Below are positions 25,544 to 34,520 of a stretch of 64,000 nucleotides of DNA, one piece after another. The stretch comes from UBA11574 sp964591175 (GTDB lineage: Bacteria > Desulfobacterota > Desulfobacteria > Desulfobacterales > UBA11574), in NCBI GenBank assembly GCA_964591175.1, contig CAZQAF010000005.1, positions 29,538-93,537 of the forward strand, in the 5' to 3' direction. The notes below the pieces were generated by a model. That model was not told where the DNA came from. It worked only from the letters and a program-made list of their open reading frames with translations, and made no database searches. Made by a program: the position numbers and the translations under genes. Each line of letters starts with the position of its first letter. Within the stretch, counting starts at the first letter, position 1.

Positions 25544-27955
25544 TTAAGGTATGATTTCAATCTGCCGGGCCCTTTCTTTGAGCAGGAAGTGATAAATCAG
25601 ATCACAATATCGATCCAGCTCCAGCATCCCTTTGCCTGAAACGGCATACCTCCAAAATCCGTATAATTTGGTCAGGTTGATGAGCTGCTGGCTGTAGGAT
25701 TCCCAATTGAAACGATCCCGAACGCGTTGAATCCCGTTTTCGGATATGGTATTCCACAAATTTTCATCCGTCTCACACTGTTCCATAAATTGTTCAAGGC
25801 TTTTTGATATCAGTTCGGGTTTGCTCGTATTTAGCAGAAATCCATTGATCCCGTAATCAATAATCTCAAGGGCTCCGCCGAATTTGGGTGCAAAAGTGGG
25901 CAGCCCGGATGCCATCGATTCGATGACCGTCAAACCAAAGGCTTCAAACAGCGCCGGCTGGACAAAAACGCCTTTATGATCGGCAATGATTCTATAGACT
26001 TCTCCGGTATCCAACTTGTTGATACTGGGAAGCCAGCGGACTTTGCCGTGCAGGTTAAATCGCTTTATAAGATCGTATGCTTTGGTAATTTCGCTTCTTT
26101 CTTCAATATCGCTGGATTCTTTAACATGAATCGTTCCCGCGGCAAAAATGAGATTATACGATTGCATGAGTTTTTTGCTCATGCCGAATGCATGAATGAG
26201 ACCGGTGATATTTTTAATTTTATCCAGCCGGGCCATGGTGAAGATAGGGGGCTTGTCCGGATCGTCCAGCTTTCCGAAAATATCTTCGGATTCTTCATAA
26301 AAAAGCCGTTTTTCCCATTGCTGCCATTTGTGTTCGATACGTTTTTCTTTTTGGTAGTAGGGAAAATACAGCTCTTCATCGACTCCCGGTGGTATGACAT
26401 TGAATTTTGGTGCAAACAGATTGATGCCGCTGACGATTTGGCACAGATCCGGCATGGTGAAAAATTGATAGGATTCATACTGTCCCATTGTGTTTTCCGT
26501 GCCGATGATCTCCTGTAATGTGCTGGCGATAATAAAATCCGATTTGTTCATTGAGAAAATGTCGGCGGTATATTGTATTGAAAAGTGGTAATCCTGCTCT
26601 TTTTCCTGCCACTGGATATCGGAATATGCGTATTTTGTTTTTTCCAGGGCATGTGCAATGGTGCATTGGATGACATCGAACTTATCCGACAATAATGAAG
26701 CCACCAGATTTCCGTCGGAATAGTTTCCGATAACCAGATCAGGGCGTCCCTGAAATTCAGCGAGAAGCTCTTTCGATGCATCTTCTGAAAATGTTTCAAG
26801 ATATGGCCAGATCTTAAAACGGGAGATCCAGTGTTTAACCACATTATACTGGTTATCCCGAAACGGTACCCGTAATATCCAGCCGGTATCGGAATGAAAA
26901 ATTTTTTCTTTACGTTGATTGCACGTTGTATCCTCGGCTTCAGGGATCAAACGGGTCAGGACAATAATTTGGGGCTCGATGTCCAATCCGGTCAATTGAA
27001 TTTCGGTTTTCAAATGCCGTTCCAGAGCCCGCACCTGGTCGAGGATATAGATCACCTGGCCCCCGGTATCGGGTTTGCCCAGCGCATTGGTTTGCCCAAA
27101 CCATCCGTGGGGTGAAATAATGGCAACTTTTGAAATCAACGGTGCAGGAACACGCGATATGAATCGTTCCAAAAGCTTGTCGGTGGGTTCGTTAATGAGA
27201 TCGAGAAGCGTCTCTACGGTCTCGGTAATCCGGCCCACGGTATTGCCCCAGCCGACCTCGAATCCGGATTTTTTCATTCTTGCTTCAACACTGGCAAACG
27301 GTGTTTCAGGTTTCTTTTTTCTAAGCCATTCCAAGAGATGTTCCAGTTCTATGCAGAATCTTTCGAAGTCATTGGTGAATGTTCCGTTTATCAACAGTTG
27401 CCGGCCGTTATATTGATGAAGCTTTATGAATTCGAACAGTTTAGTATTCCATTCATCCGGCCGGCTAAAAATGTTACTGCTCAAGTATCGATTCAAAAAA
27501 CGGATGCCGTTTCCAATAGAGCGAGTGTCGCGGAGGGAAGGTGCGAAATCATAAAACGGCATGAAATCAATATGAAGATGGTAGCCGTCATCTTTCTTTT
27601 GCCGTGCATAGTAATCTTTTAAATCCAAATACCTTGATAGTGAGATTTCTTCCATGTATTCTCCATCCCTTCGAACCATATAAAAACGGTACCTTGCAAT
27701 GGCCCAGCGATGCATGAGCACAAGATGTTCATTGGTAATAAACATCTCTTGCGCTTTTTTGAAAAATTGAAACAACGAAGAGTTTTCCCGAAATTTCTTT
27801 GTCTTCCGATTTTTATCACAATACTCGCGGAACAAATGAATAATGCCGTTTCTCAAACTGATCGTCTGGTGCTGATTCGACATAAAAGAAATGAATTCTT
27901 TGAAATCTTTGTGCTCGTTTTTTCTGATAAGTGATCCCATTAAATTTTTCATCAT
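25544..27955 (-). CDS. Sucrose synthase
   Basis: 803 aa, full family length. It reversibly makes sucrose from UDP- or ADP-glucose and fructose. The N-terminal regulatory region (1-270) is followed by the GT-B core with SPHGWFGQTNALGKPDTGGQVIYILDQVRALE (in pieces), PPGVDEELYFPYY, FTMARLDKIKNITG and the glycosyltransferase EX7E motif EAFGLTVIE (about 673-681). The TGGQ sequence is the usual nucleotide-sugar site. Last gene of the sucrose operon, 12 bases after the synthase/phosphatase gene. In bacteria it often acts in sucrose breakdown to supply nucleotide sugars. Confidence 0.93.
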   Translation of the reverse strand: MMKNLMGSLIRKNEHKDFKEFISFMSNQHQTISLRNGIIHLFREYCDKNRKTKKFRENSSLFQFFKKAQEMFITNEHLVLMHRWAIARYRFYMVRRDGEYMEEISLSRYLDLKDYYARQKKDDGYHLHIDFMPFYDFAPSLRDTRSIGNGIRFLNRYLSSNIFSRPDEWNTKLFEFIKLHQYNGRQLLINGTFTNDFERFCIELEHLLEWLRKKKPETPFASVEARMKKSGFEVGWGNTVGRITETVETLLDLINEPTDKLLERFISRVPAPLISKVAIISPHGWFGQTNALGKPDTGGQVIYILDQVRALERHLKTEIQLTGLDIEPQIIVLTRLIPEAEDTTCNQRKEKIFHSDTGWILRVPFRDNQYNVVKHWISRFKIWPYLETFSEDASKELLAEFQGRPDLVIGNYSDGNLVASLLSDKFDVIQCTIAHALEKTKYAYSDIQWQEKEQDYHFSIQYTADIFSMNKSDFIIASTLQEIIGTENTMGQYESYQFFTMPDLCQIVSGINLFAPKFNVIPPGVDEELYFPYYQKEKRIEHKWQQWEKRLFYEESEDIFGKLDDPDKPPIFTMARLDKIKNITGLIHAFGMSKKLMQSYNLIFAAGTIHVKESSDIEERSEITKAYDLIKRFNLHGKVRWLPSINKLDTGEVYRIIADHKGVFVQPALFEAFGLTVIESMASGLPTFAPKFGGALEIIDYGINGFLLNTSKPELISKSLEQFMEQCETDENLWNTISENGIQRVRDRFNWESYSQQLINLTKLYGFWRYAVSGKGMLELDRYCDLIYHFLLKERARQIEIIP

Positions 27956-27966
27956 CAGTTTGCCTA

Positions 27967-30150
27967 CTATTGTGCTTTTTCTAAAAATTTATATTTTTCA
28001 ATCGCCTCTAAAATGCCGCCGGCATATTTTGCCTTTGTAAAATAGATATTTCGTTGGCCTTTAAGCTTTTCCAGTTCAGGACTGTAGTTGCCGACAACGA
28101 CGGCAAGCGGATCTCCCCGAAGCATTTCTTCGTCATTGCCGGAATCTCCGCACACCAGAAAGTTACTCAAGGGGATTTCCCATTTGTAACTGAGGTAGCG
28201 CAATGCTTTTCCTTTTGACGCACGATAGGGAAGGATGTCAAGGTATTTATTGTGCGAATAGATGAGCGTGTAGCGGCATCTATTGTGAAGCAGCCACTCG
28301 TGAATTTTTGCAATCCTGTCTTTTCCCGGTCGCATGTTGTAGCTGACTTTGAATTCACGCTGGGTCGATTCTTCCTGATAGGTTAAAAAAGGAAGTTCCT
28401 CAAGCGTTTTGACAATCTTTTCTCTGTCCCATTTGGCGGATATATGGGTCGACCAACCCTTGGCATAATGAATATTTTTCCCATAGTAAATTTCCGCTCC
28501 CACAGATGAAATAATGATATCCGGAGGATGAACGCCGTTTTTTTCAAGATATGCTCTGACCGAATCGACGGTTCGTCCGGAGGCGACACCGAAACCAATG
28601 GTCTTTCGATGCTTTTTGAGTACATCCAGAAATTCATCGAGATGGTCGTTCTGTTCGCCAATGAGTGTGTTGTCGATATCTGAAATAATAAAATGGTTGA
28701 GTTCGGCCAAACGTTTGCCGATGGCATCCGAAGGTTCTGCGACCTTCATCTTTTCCGTATCAAGGCTTTCAATGGTTTTCGTAATTTCGTTGACATAGGT
28801 CTTTGCATGGGTTTTCCATGTGTAATACTTTCTGATGTTCAATATCCCGGCTTTGGAATACTGTTTCCACTTATCGCTGTCTGCAATGATTTGTTTGATG
28901 GCGCCTGCCAATTCCTTGACATCTGTCGTATCGACCAGCAGACCACATTTACAGTTGTTGATAATGTCCTTTGGACCGCCGTCATTGGGCGCGATAACGG
29001 GCAGACCGCATGCGGCGGATTCTATCAAGGTAATCCCAAATGGTTCGGCAAGTGCGGAGTTGACAAATACGCCCCGTTTTTCAGCCGCAATCCTGTATAG
29101 CTCCGGTACTTCATACTCAAAGTCGTGCTTTTTGGGAATCGCGATTTTACCATAGAGATCGTATTTGTCCATTAACAAAAGAATTTCTGTAAGAACATTT
29201 CGCTCGTTGTCTTCCATTTTCGAGATGTCTTTGCGAATCCCTGCAAAAACAGCCAGATTGGCCATGGATTGAAGCGCTAAATCTTCTCCGTAGGCCGTGA
29301 TCAGGCCGGAAATATTTTTCCGTGCGTCCGGCCGGCAAAGTGACAGGATCAACGGACGATCCGGCTTCATCAAAAATCGGTTGAGTTCTTCAAGTATCGA
29401 GGCATGCGCATACATTCTGGCCTCACCTTTTTCCGTATCCGATAAAATGTCATGATAGAAGGGATAGAATGTATCGACATCCAATCCGGGCGGAATGACG
29501 GTGAATCTGGGTATGTCGCTGTCTTCGTACTGGGCGTATTGCTCTTCGACCTCATGGTGGGTGCTTGAGACAATCAGATCTGCATGTTTTAAGATCTTTT
29601 CCTCCATATTGATGCGGTGGTCAATTTTGAATTTTTTGTCGATGTCGTTTTTTTTCATCCCGTTATTCAACAGGTTTTTCAATTTGGAGCGGCCAAGGGA
29701 GTGCCCGGTGTAGATTAACGTGATGCCGAAAATGTCCGCCAACTGCATGGCCACATAGCCTGCATCGGGATAATGCCCATGCACAATATCGGGTATCATT
29801 TTCTGCTGCTGGTTGTATTTAATGGTTTTATCGACAAATTCATCCAGGTGCGGCCATAGAAGTTCTTTTCGCATGTATTTTCTTCCACCACACTGAATTC
29901 TTACAATTTTAAATTTGTCGTTTACCGGTTCGATGGGTTTGGCGTAATCTTTGGATACGGCTTTATCAGAGATCAATCGCGTAAGCAATTCGACCTGTCT
30001 CACTGCATCGTGCTGGCTGAGGGCGGTTGCCAGTTCAATGACATATTTTATTTGACCTCCGGTATCTGCGTCACGGCCCAGTTCCATATTTTCAGATCGC
30101 AGCAAACCATGAACGCTGAACATTTGGATGTGAAGACCTTTGGAAGCCAT
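27967..30150 (-). CDS. Sucrose-phosphate synthase with C-terminal phosphatase (HAD) domain
   Basis: 727 aa. The GT-B part (about 1-470) has HGLLRSENMELGRDADTGGQIKYV, GHSLGRSK, PPGLDVDTFYPF, LSLCRPDARKNISGLI and the EX7E motif EPFGITLIE. The C-terminal HAD domain (about 485-725) has ISDIDNTLIG (DxDxTL), ASGR and CGDSGNDEEML, as in sucrose-phosphate phosphatase, so the protein may both make and dephosphorylate sucrose-6-phosphate. The start is the ATG at 30150, 5 bases after GGAGG and 1 base after the kinase stop; the longer ATG at 30168 lies inside the kinase gene. Sucrose serves many bacteria as a compatible solute. Confidence 0.92.
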   Translation of the reverse strand: MASKGLHIQMFSVHGLLRSENMELGRDADTGGQIKYVIELATALSQHDAVRQVELLTRLISDKAVSKDYAKPIEPVNDKFKIVRIQCGGRKYMRKELLWPHLDEFVDKTIKYNQQQKMIPDIVHGHYPDAGYVAMQLADIFGITLIYTGHSLGRSKLKNLLNNGMKKNDIDKKFKIDHRINMEEKILKHADLIVSSTHHEVEEQYAQYEDSDIPRFTVIPPGLDVDTFYPFYHDILSDTEKGEARMYAHASILEELNRFLMKPDRPLILSLCRPDARKNISGLITAYGEDLALQSMANLAVFAGIRKDISKMEDNERNVLTEILLLMDKYDLYGKIAIPKKHDFEYEVPELYRIAAEKRGVFVNSALAEPFGITLIESAACGLPVIAPNDGGPKDIINNCKCGLLVDTTDVKELAGAIKQIIADSDKWKQYSKAGILNIRKYYTWKTHAKTYVNEITKTIESLDTEKMKVAEPSDAIGKRLAELNHFIISDIDNTLIGEQNDHLDEFLDVLKKHRKTIGFGVASGRTVDSVRAYLEKNGVHPPDIIISSVGAEIYYGKNIHYAKGWSTHISAKWDREKIVKTLEELPFLTYQEESTQREFKVSYNMRPGKDRIAKIHEWLLHNRCRYTLIYSHNKYLDILPYRASKGKALRYLSYKWEIPLSNFLVCGDSGNDEEMLRGDPLAVVVGNYSPELEKLKGQRNIYFTKAKYAGGILEAIEKYKFLEKAQ

Positions 30151-30151
30151 G

Positions 30152-31051
30152 TTATCCTCCATTTTCAATCATTTCTTTTATCGGTTCATAAAAGTCACGG
30201 GAATCGGGAACGGCGCCTCTGATTTTACACATACGCGATGCAAACATGGATGCCATGGACAACATTCTATCAGGTTCCCATCCTTTAATTATACCGATAA
30301 GGAGCATTGCAGAATAGGCATCTCCTGCACCGACGGTATCGACCATCGAAGAAACACGGTGTGTTTTTGACCGGAAGCGGCCGTCTGGCGTGTATAACTC
30401 GCTCCCTTTATCGCCGTCGGTTACTGCCAGAAATTTTAGTTGGTATTGATCCATCAAGAAAGGAATAAACGCATCATTATCTTTTGAAAATCGAAGGATT
30501 CTCTTACATTCATCCAGTTCCTGTGTATTCAATTTCAGGATATCGGCGTGTTCGAGGGAGGCGATGATCACCTGGCGTGAATAACAGTCCGGCCGTAAAT
30601 TGATATCATAAAAGCAATGGGCGCCAGGATGTCTGTTTTTCATGAATTTTTGAATATTCTCGAATCCCTGTTTGCTTCGTTGTACCAGCGTTCCGAAATA
30701 AATAAAATCAGCCTTATCCATAAGAGATGAATGCTCTTTTGGAAGATAATGGATATAATCGTAAGCCACATCGGTGTTGATGTGAAAGGTCGGAATGCCG
30801 GATGCGTTGAGTTGAACGGTAACCGTTCCGGTATCATGAGTGTTATCAATCTGGATGTCCTCGATGTTAAAACGATACTGCTCTAAAATGTTTAAAATTT
30901 TCTTTCCAAGGGCATCATTTCCAATACGTGAAATACAGCGCACAGGGAATCCGAGATTCTTGAGATGACAGGCAAAATTAAAAGGCGCGCCACCGAGCCT
31001 CTTCTCGTTTTCAAACACATCGAATAGGATTTCACCGATAACAAGTATCAC
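30152..31051 (-). CDS. PfkB-family sugar kinase, probable fructokinase
   Basis: 299 aa. The N-terminal ILVIGEILFDVFENEKRLGGAPFNFACHLKNLG (in pieces) fits PfkB fructokinases, and the C-terminal signature DTVGAGDAYSAML holds the catalytic Asp in GAGD. The start is GTG with AGAGG upstream. It is the first gene of the operon, one base from the sucrose-phosphate synthase start. Fructose-6-phosphate formed here would feed sucrose-phosphate synthase, or it would recycle fructose from sucrose synthase. Confidence 0.87.
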   Translation of the reverse strand: MILVIGEILFDVFENEKRLGGAPFNFACHLKNLGFPVRCISRIGNDALGKKILNILEQYRFNIEDIQIDNTHDTGTVTVQLNASGIPTFHINTDVAYDYIHYLPKEHSSLMDKADFIYFGTLVQRSKQGFENIQKFMKNRHPGAHCFYDINLRPDCYSRQVIIASLEHADILKLNTQELDECKRILRFSKDNDAFIPFLMDQYQLKFLAVTDGDKGSELYTPDGRFRSKTHRVSSMVDTVGAGDAYSAMLLIGIIKGWEPDRMLSMASMFASRMCKIRGAVPDSRDFYEPIKEMIENGG

Positions 31052-31111
31052 GTTGCAACCTCTTTGGTATCACCCTCATCAAGGGGGTCGGTAACTGAGA
31101 GCGCGTATAAA

Positions 31112-31666
31112 TTAAAAATTCTTTTTTATTTTTCGAATGTCTTCAATGAAGCTGTTGATCTCGTGAAGCAAAACCTTCTGTTCGGATATGATCATACTCA
31201 TATATTTATTTAACTCGGGAAAAGATGAAACGTCAATGTCCATTGATTTTTTTTGAATGCCGCTGAGATATTTCTCTAATTTTAGAAGATCCTCTTGATC
31301 GATGGATTGAAACGAACCCAAACTGATAAATTTGTTTCTCAAATCAACGACGATGTCGTCTTCTATTCCTTTTGGGACAGATGCCATCAGCAAAAGCTTA
31401 ATGGCCAGTTTGGCATCTATTTTCGAGCATGGAAGCGCCCTAATATCTTTAAGCTTCATCGGGTTGTTTTTGAGAACCGCGTTGTATTGGCTCACTAGAT
31501 CATGGGCCCAGTTTGACATTGCCATCTGGGCTTTTTTGTTCATGGTCAGTATCGCGGTGATGCCTGTTTTCCGTAACGTATTGAGAAGCGTATCCAGCTC
31601 TGATGATGAATTCCCGGTTCCCGTCGAGCGTTTATCCGTTTTTTTAACGTCATTTGTCGGTTCCAT
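31112..31666 (-). CDS. Hypothetical helical protein
   Basis: 184 aa, no family recognised. The ATG at 31666 is chosen because AAGGAA lies 7 bases upstream; the ATG at 31681 has no ribosome site. It is all-helical in appearance, Lys/Leu/Met-rich, with a polar N-terminus (NDVKKTDKRSTGTGNSSSEL) and a C-terminal amphipathic stretch (EQKVLLHEINSFIEDIRKIKK). No signal peptide. It is separated from the sugar kinase by 60 bases and may lead that operon. Confidence 0.55.
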   Translation of the reverse strand: MEPTNDVKKTDKRSTGTGNSSSELDTLLNTLRKTGITAILTMNKKAQMAMSNWAHDLVSQYNAVLKNNPMKLKDIRALPCSKIDAKLAIKLLLMASVPKGIEDDIVVDLRNKFISLGSFQSIDQEDLLKLEKYLSGIQKKSMDIDVSSFPELNKYMSMIISEQKVLLHEINSFIEDIRKIKKNF

Positions 31667-31795
31667 CAAATTTTCCTTCATTATTTTTTACATTAATATA
31701 AGGATTCATCTAAAAAAAACAATTTTGATGGGATAAACGGTTAAAAATATCCGCGGGCCCGGTAAGAGATAAACGGCCCTGCATTGGATTCCGGT

Positions 31796-33742
31796 TTACC
31801 AAAGATTTGTATCTGGGAAATTCAGATGCTCGATAAAATGATCGGTAAATTCCGGATGGGTAGACAACTCAATATACGAGATTGACCGGGACAGATCAAT
31901 GCTTTTCCGCCAGTAAGATTTCGACAAAAGAACCATGGAAGCACCGGTGCTGGCGGCATTGCCCAAAGACTTGATTTTATCGGGGTCGACAGTGGGAATC
32001 ATTCCGATGCGCATGGCGCTGTAGGGATTGATATAATTCCCGAGAGCGCCGGCTAAATATACACCATCGATATCTTTTATGCCGATTTGCATTTCTTTCA
32101 TCAAAATCTCAATACCGGCAGCCACGGCACCTTTGGCAAGTTGCAGCTCTCTCACGTCTCTTTGGGTCAAACAAATATTTCGTCCGTTAAAGCTTTCCTC
32201 AGGCGAAGCCACCAGAAAATTGCAAATGCCGTCTTTTTGAGTCACTTGCTTGCCAAGGGTGTTTTGAGTATCGGCCGGCGGATGACCGATCAATCCTTCA
32301 TGATCGATGATCCCGCAGTGTAAAAGTACGGCGGTTAGATCGACCAGTCCGCTGCCGCATAAGCCTTTGGGTTTGATGTTGCCGATGGTTCGATATAATA
32401 AAGTCGCCTCTTCGGTACGAACCCCTTCGATGGCGCCGGTTCTGGCGGTCATCCCGCTGGAAATACGCGCCCCCTCAAGGGCCGGTCCGGCGGCTGCCGA
32501 ACAGGTAACAAGCCGGGTTCGATTCCCTAAAAACATTTCACCGTTCGTACCCAAATCCAATCCAAGAATCATTTGTTCTTCTTGTTCGGCAGCACCGGAA
32601 GCCATAATCATGCTGATAAGATCGCCCCCGATATATCCGGATTTCACCGGAATCACATATAGCAAGGCTTCAGGATTTAATTTGAGCCCAATGTCATCGG
32701 TTTTGATTACCAAACCGTCGGTGAATACCGGTGCAAAAGGGGCACCTGCAATGCTGCCGGGATCAATTTTTAAAAGGATATGCTGCATGGTGGTGTTGCC
32801 GGCAGCGACAACGATAAAGATATCCCGCTCTCTAAGTCCTACCACTTCCAGCAACCGTTCGGTAATACCGGTCAGGTCTTGTATCAGCAACTGATTGATC
32901 TTAGCGAGACCGCCTCGATTGGATTTGATGTATTGTAAACGGCTGATGACGTCCGATCCGTATTTAACCTGGCTGTTTAAACGGGAAACCGCCGCCACTT
33001 CAACGCCGCTGTTCAGATCGATCAATTTCCCGACCAGGGTGGTTGTTCCCAGATCAAATACCAGTCCGTACGCCTGCTCCAACTCATCCTTCCGTTGCCA
33101 GGCCATCAAGGTGTTATCGTGAAGCACCGCGGTACCGTGTTCACCGGTAGCCTCCAGTACCTTTGGAAGATTTCGCAGGCAGTGCAGGGAAGTGGTCATA
33201 TTTTGATATTCCGCTCCCAGTATTAACTTAATCCGATCCAGATGTGAAATCCCAAGATCGCGATCTTCCGGCGGCAGCATAACCAGCCGTTTTTGGATCA
33301 GCGGATCGAAATAAATCAGCGGCCTTTCACCGGTTTTCAGAATCTGGTAATATTCCTGGTCAGGATCGATTGCTCCGATTTGGATTAAAACATCCGAATA
33401 CAAAGGGGTACGGCAGGCGAGGCGAACGCCCTGCTTTATTTCCTGCTTGCTGAGCAGTTCCACCGCTGCTTTGGAAGGTGTTCCCAACGAGGACAGCACC
33501 TGAACCTTGCATTTTCCGCATTTTCCCATGCCGCCGCAATCGCTTTCGAGGTTGATGTCGTTTTTTTGAAGGGCTTCGTAAATTGTTTGGCCATAGGATG
33601 CTGTCAGCCAGAGATCATCCGGGAGCACATTGAGTCTGACATATCGGCGTTTGTGTTTCTTGGGCGGTAAGGTGCCGATGCTGCGTTTATTCTTTTTGGG
33701 GGTCTTTTTTTTCATGCAATGAGTTCCGTTATTCGAGCGCAT
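31796..33742 (-). CDS. Corrinoid-protein reductive activator (RACE/RamA-like, 2Fe-2S plus ASKHA)
   Basis: 648 aa. The N-terminal ferredoxin domain binds [2Fe-2S] via C69, C75, C78 (CGGMGKCGKC) and C111 (LACRTP). The middle and C-terminal DUF4445 part is an ASKHA ATPase: FDLGTTTLVGKLIDL, VAAGNTTMQHILL, GLDLGTNGEMFLGN, CGSGLVDL and YLAGALGNYINP. It would use ATP to reduce adventitiously oxidised Co(II) corrinoid back to Co(I). The first 35 residues are strongly basic (KKKTPKKNKR.., PPKKHKRR), unusual for the family. Starts at 33742 and 33715 are both possible. It is the last gene of the methyl-transfer locus, separated from the rest by a MITE-like element. Confidence 0.9.
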   Translation of the reverse strand: MRSNNGTHCMKKKTPKKNKRSIGTLPPKKHKRRYVRLNVLPDDLWLTASYGQTIYEALQKNDINLESDCGGMGKCGKCKVQVLSSLGTPSKAAVELLSKQEIKQGVRLACRTPLYSDVLIQIGAIDPDQEYYQILKTGERPLIYFDPLIQKRLVMLPPEDRDLGISHLDRIKLILGAEYQNMTTSLHCLRNLPKVLEATGEHGTAVLHDNTLMAWQRKDELEQAYGLVFDLGTTTLVGKLIDLNSGVEVAAVSRLNSQVKYGSDVISRLQYIKSNRGGLAKINQLLIQDLTGITERLLEVVGLRERDIFIVVAAGNTTMQHILLKIDPGSIAGAPFAPVFTDGLVIKTDDIGLKLNPEALLYVIPVKSGYIGGDLISMIMASGAAEQEEQMILGLDLGTNGEMFLGNRTRLVTCSAAAGPALEGARISSGMTARTGAIEGVRTEEATLLYRTIGNIKPKGLCGSGLVDLTAVLLHCGIIDHEGLIGHPPADTQNTLGKQVTQKDGICNFLVASPEESFNGRNICLTQRDVRELQLAKGAVAAGIEILMKEMQIGIKDIDGVYLAGALGNYINPYSAMRIGMIPTVDPDKIKSLGNAASTGASMVLLSKSYWRKSIDLSRSISYIELSTHPEFTDHFIEHLNFPDTNLW

Positions 33743-33776
33743 GGTTTCGCGCCCTCGGTTAAGGTCACGGGCATTT

Positions 33777-33920
33777 TGAGACCTTTGCAAAACGCCCCTT
33801 TTTGCCCAATTTCTACGTCAGGCTCAAATTTTAATCCTCAAAATACTCAATGTATTCCTGCGGTTAAAATTATCGCCTTCCTTGAACTTGAACAAAAATG
33901 AGCATTTTTCAAAGGTCTCA
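33777..33920. mobile_element. 144-bp palindromic MITE-like element
   Basis: The ends TGAGACCTTTG (33777-33787) and CAAAGGTCTCA (33910-33920) are perfect inverted repeats. The whole element reads as an imperfect palindrome: the arms align base for base for about 68 nt, meeting at AATAC-TCAAT-GTATT (33842-33856). No protein is encoded. Length, end-to-end symmetry and position between two operon genes fit a miniature inverted-repeat transposable element. Its right end supplies the TGA stop of the DUF1638 gene. Flanking TTT on both sides may be a short target duplication. Confidence 0.75.
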
Positions 33921-34520
33921 TTTTATCAACGTATGAAGCAGTTTTGAAAAATGAGAATAATCGGCATCCTGAATATCCAAGGCCAGGTTTAAAAAATCTG
34001 CTATTTTATTCGCCTGTTCCGTTAATTCCGGATCATTGGGTTGACGAACATAGAGCAGACGCCGGTAGTGCTCAAAGTAGATCTTTCTCAAAACATTGTC
34101 GGCCAATTCCAGCGGTTCGGAACAGTAAGCATCAAAATTGAGCAATAATTCCTGTTCGACGAAAAACGTCCCCGTGATTTCCGTAAGGATAGATTCAAAC
34201 AACAGATTCCCCAGCAACATTTCATAACAATTTTGGCCGGAAATCTTGGCGATGCCGTGTTGCCGGCAAAACGCGTCAATGCCGGTAAAACAATCACCGT
34301 AAACGATCAGGGGACGTTCTCCGCACCCGAGGGCTTCTTCAACGGCGTGTTGCAGCGCAATCTTCAGCATTTCGGGTTTCAAATGCAGGTTCGCGGGTAA
34401 ATACGTGATCAAAACGTCCGGATATCTGGAATTCAGCCCAAGGTATTCGAATACGGGTTTAAACACCCCGCAAGCAATCAATCTTTTCGCATCAGCAATA
34501 ATCGTTTGCAAGTGCTTCAT
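33918..34520 (-). CDS. DUF1638 domain protein
   Basis: 200 aa. It has the DUF1638 features LIACGVFKPVFEYLG near the N-terminus, YLPANLHLKPEMLKIALQHAVEEA, LIVYGDCF.GIDAFC and SGQNCYEMLLG. DUF1638 genes recur beside corrinoid methyltransferases of methanogens and sulfate reducers, but no activity is established; a small-molecule or corrinoid role has been guessed. Its ATG overlaps the upstream MttB stop (ATGA), so translation is coupled. The stop codon lies in the arm of the MITE-like element, which may have trimmed the original C-terminus. Confidence 0.75.
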   Translation of the reverse strand: MKHLQTIIADAKRLIACGVFKPVFEYLGLNSRYPDVLITYLPANLHLKPEMLKIALQHAVEEALGCGERPLIVYGDCFTGIDAFCRQHGIAKISGQNCYEMLLGNLLFESILTEITGTFFVEQELLLNFDAYCSEPLELADNVLRKIYFEHYRRLLYVRQPNDPELTEQANKIADFLNLALDIQDADYSHFSKLLHTLIK

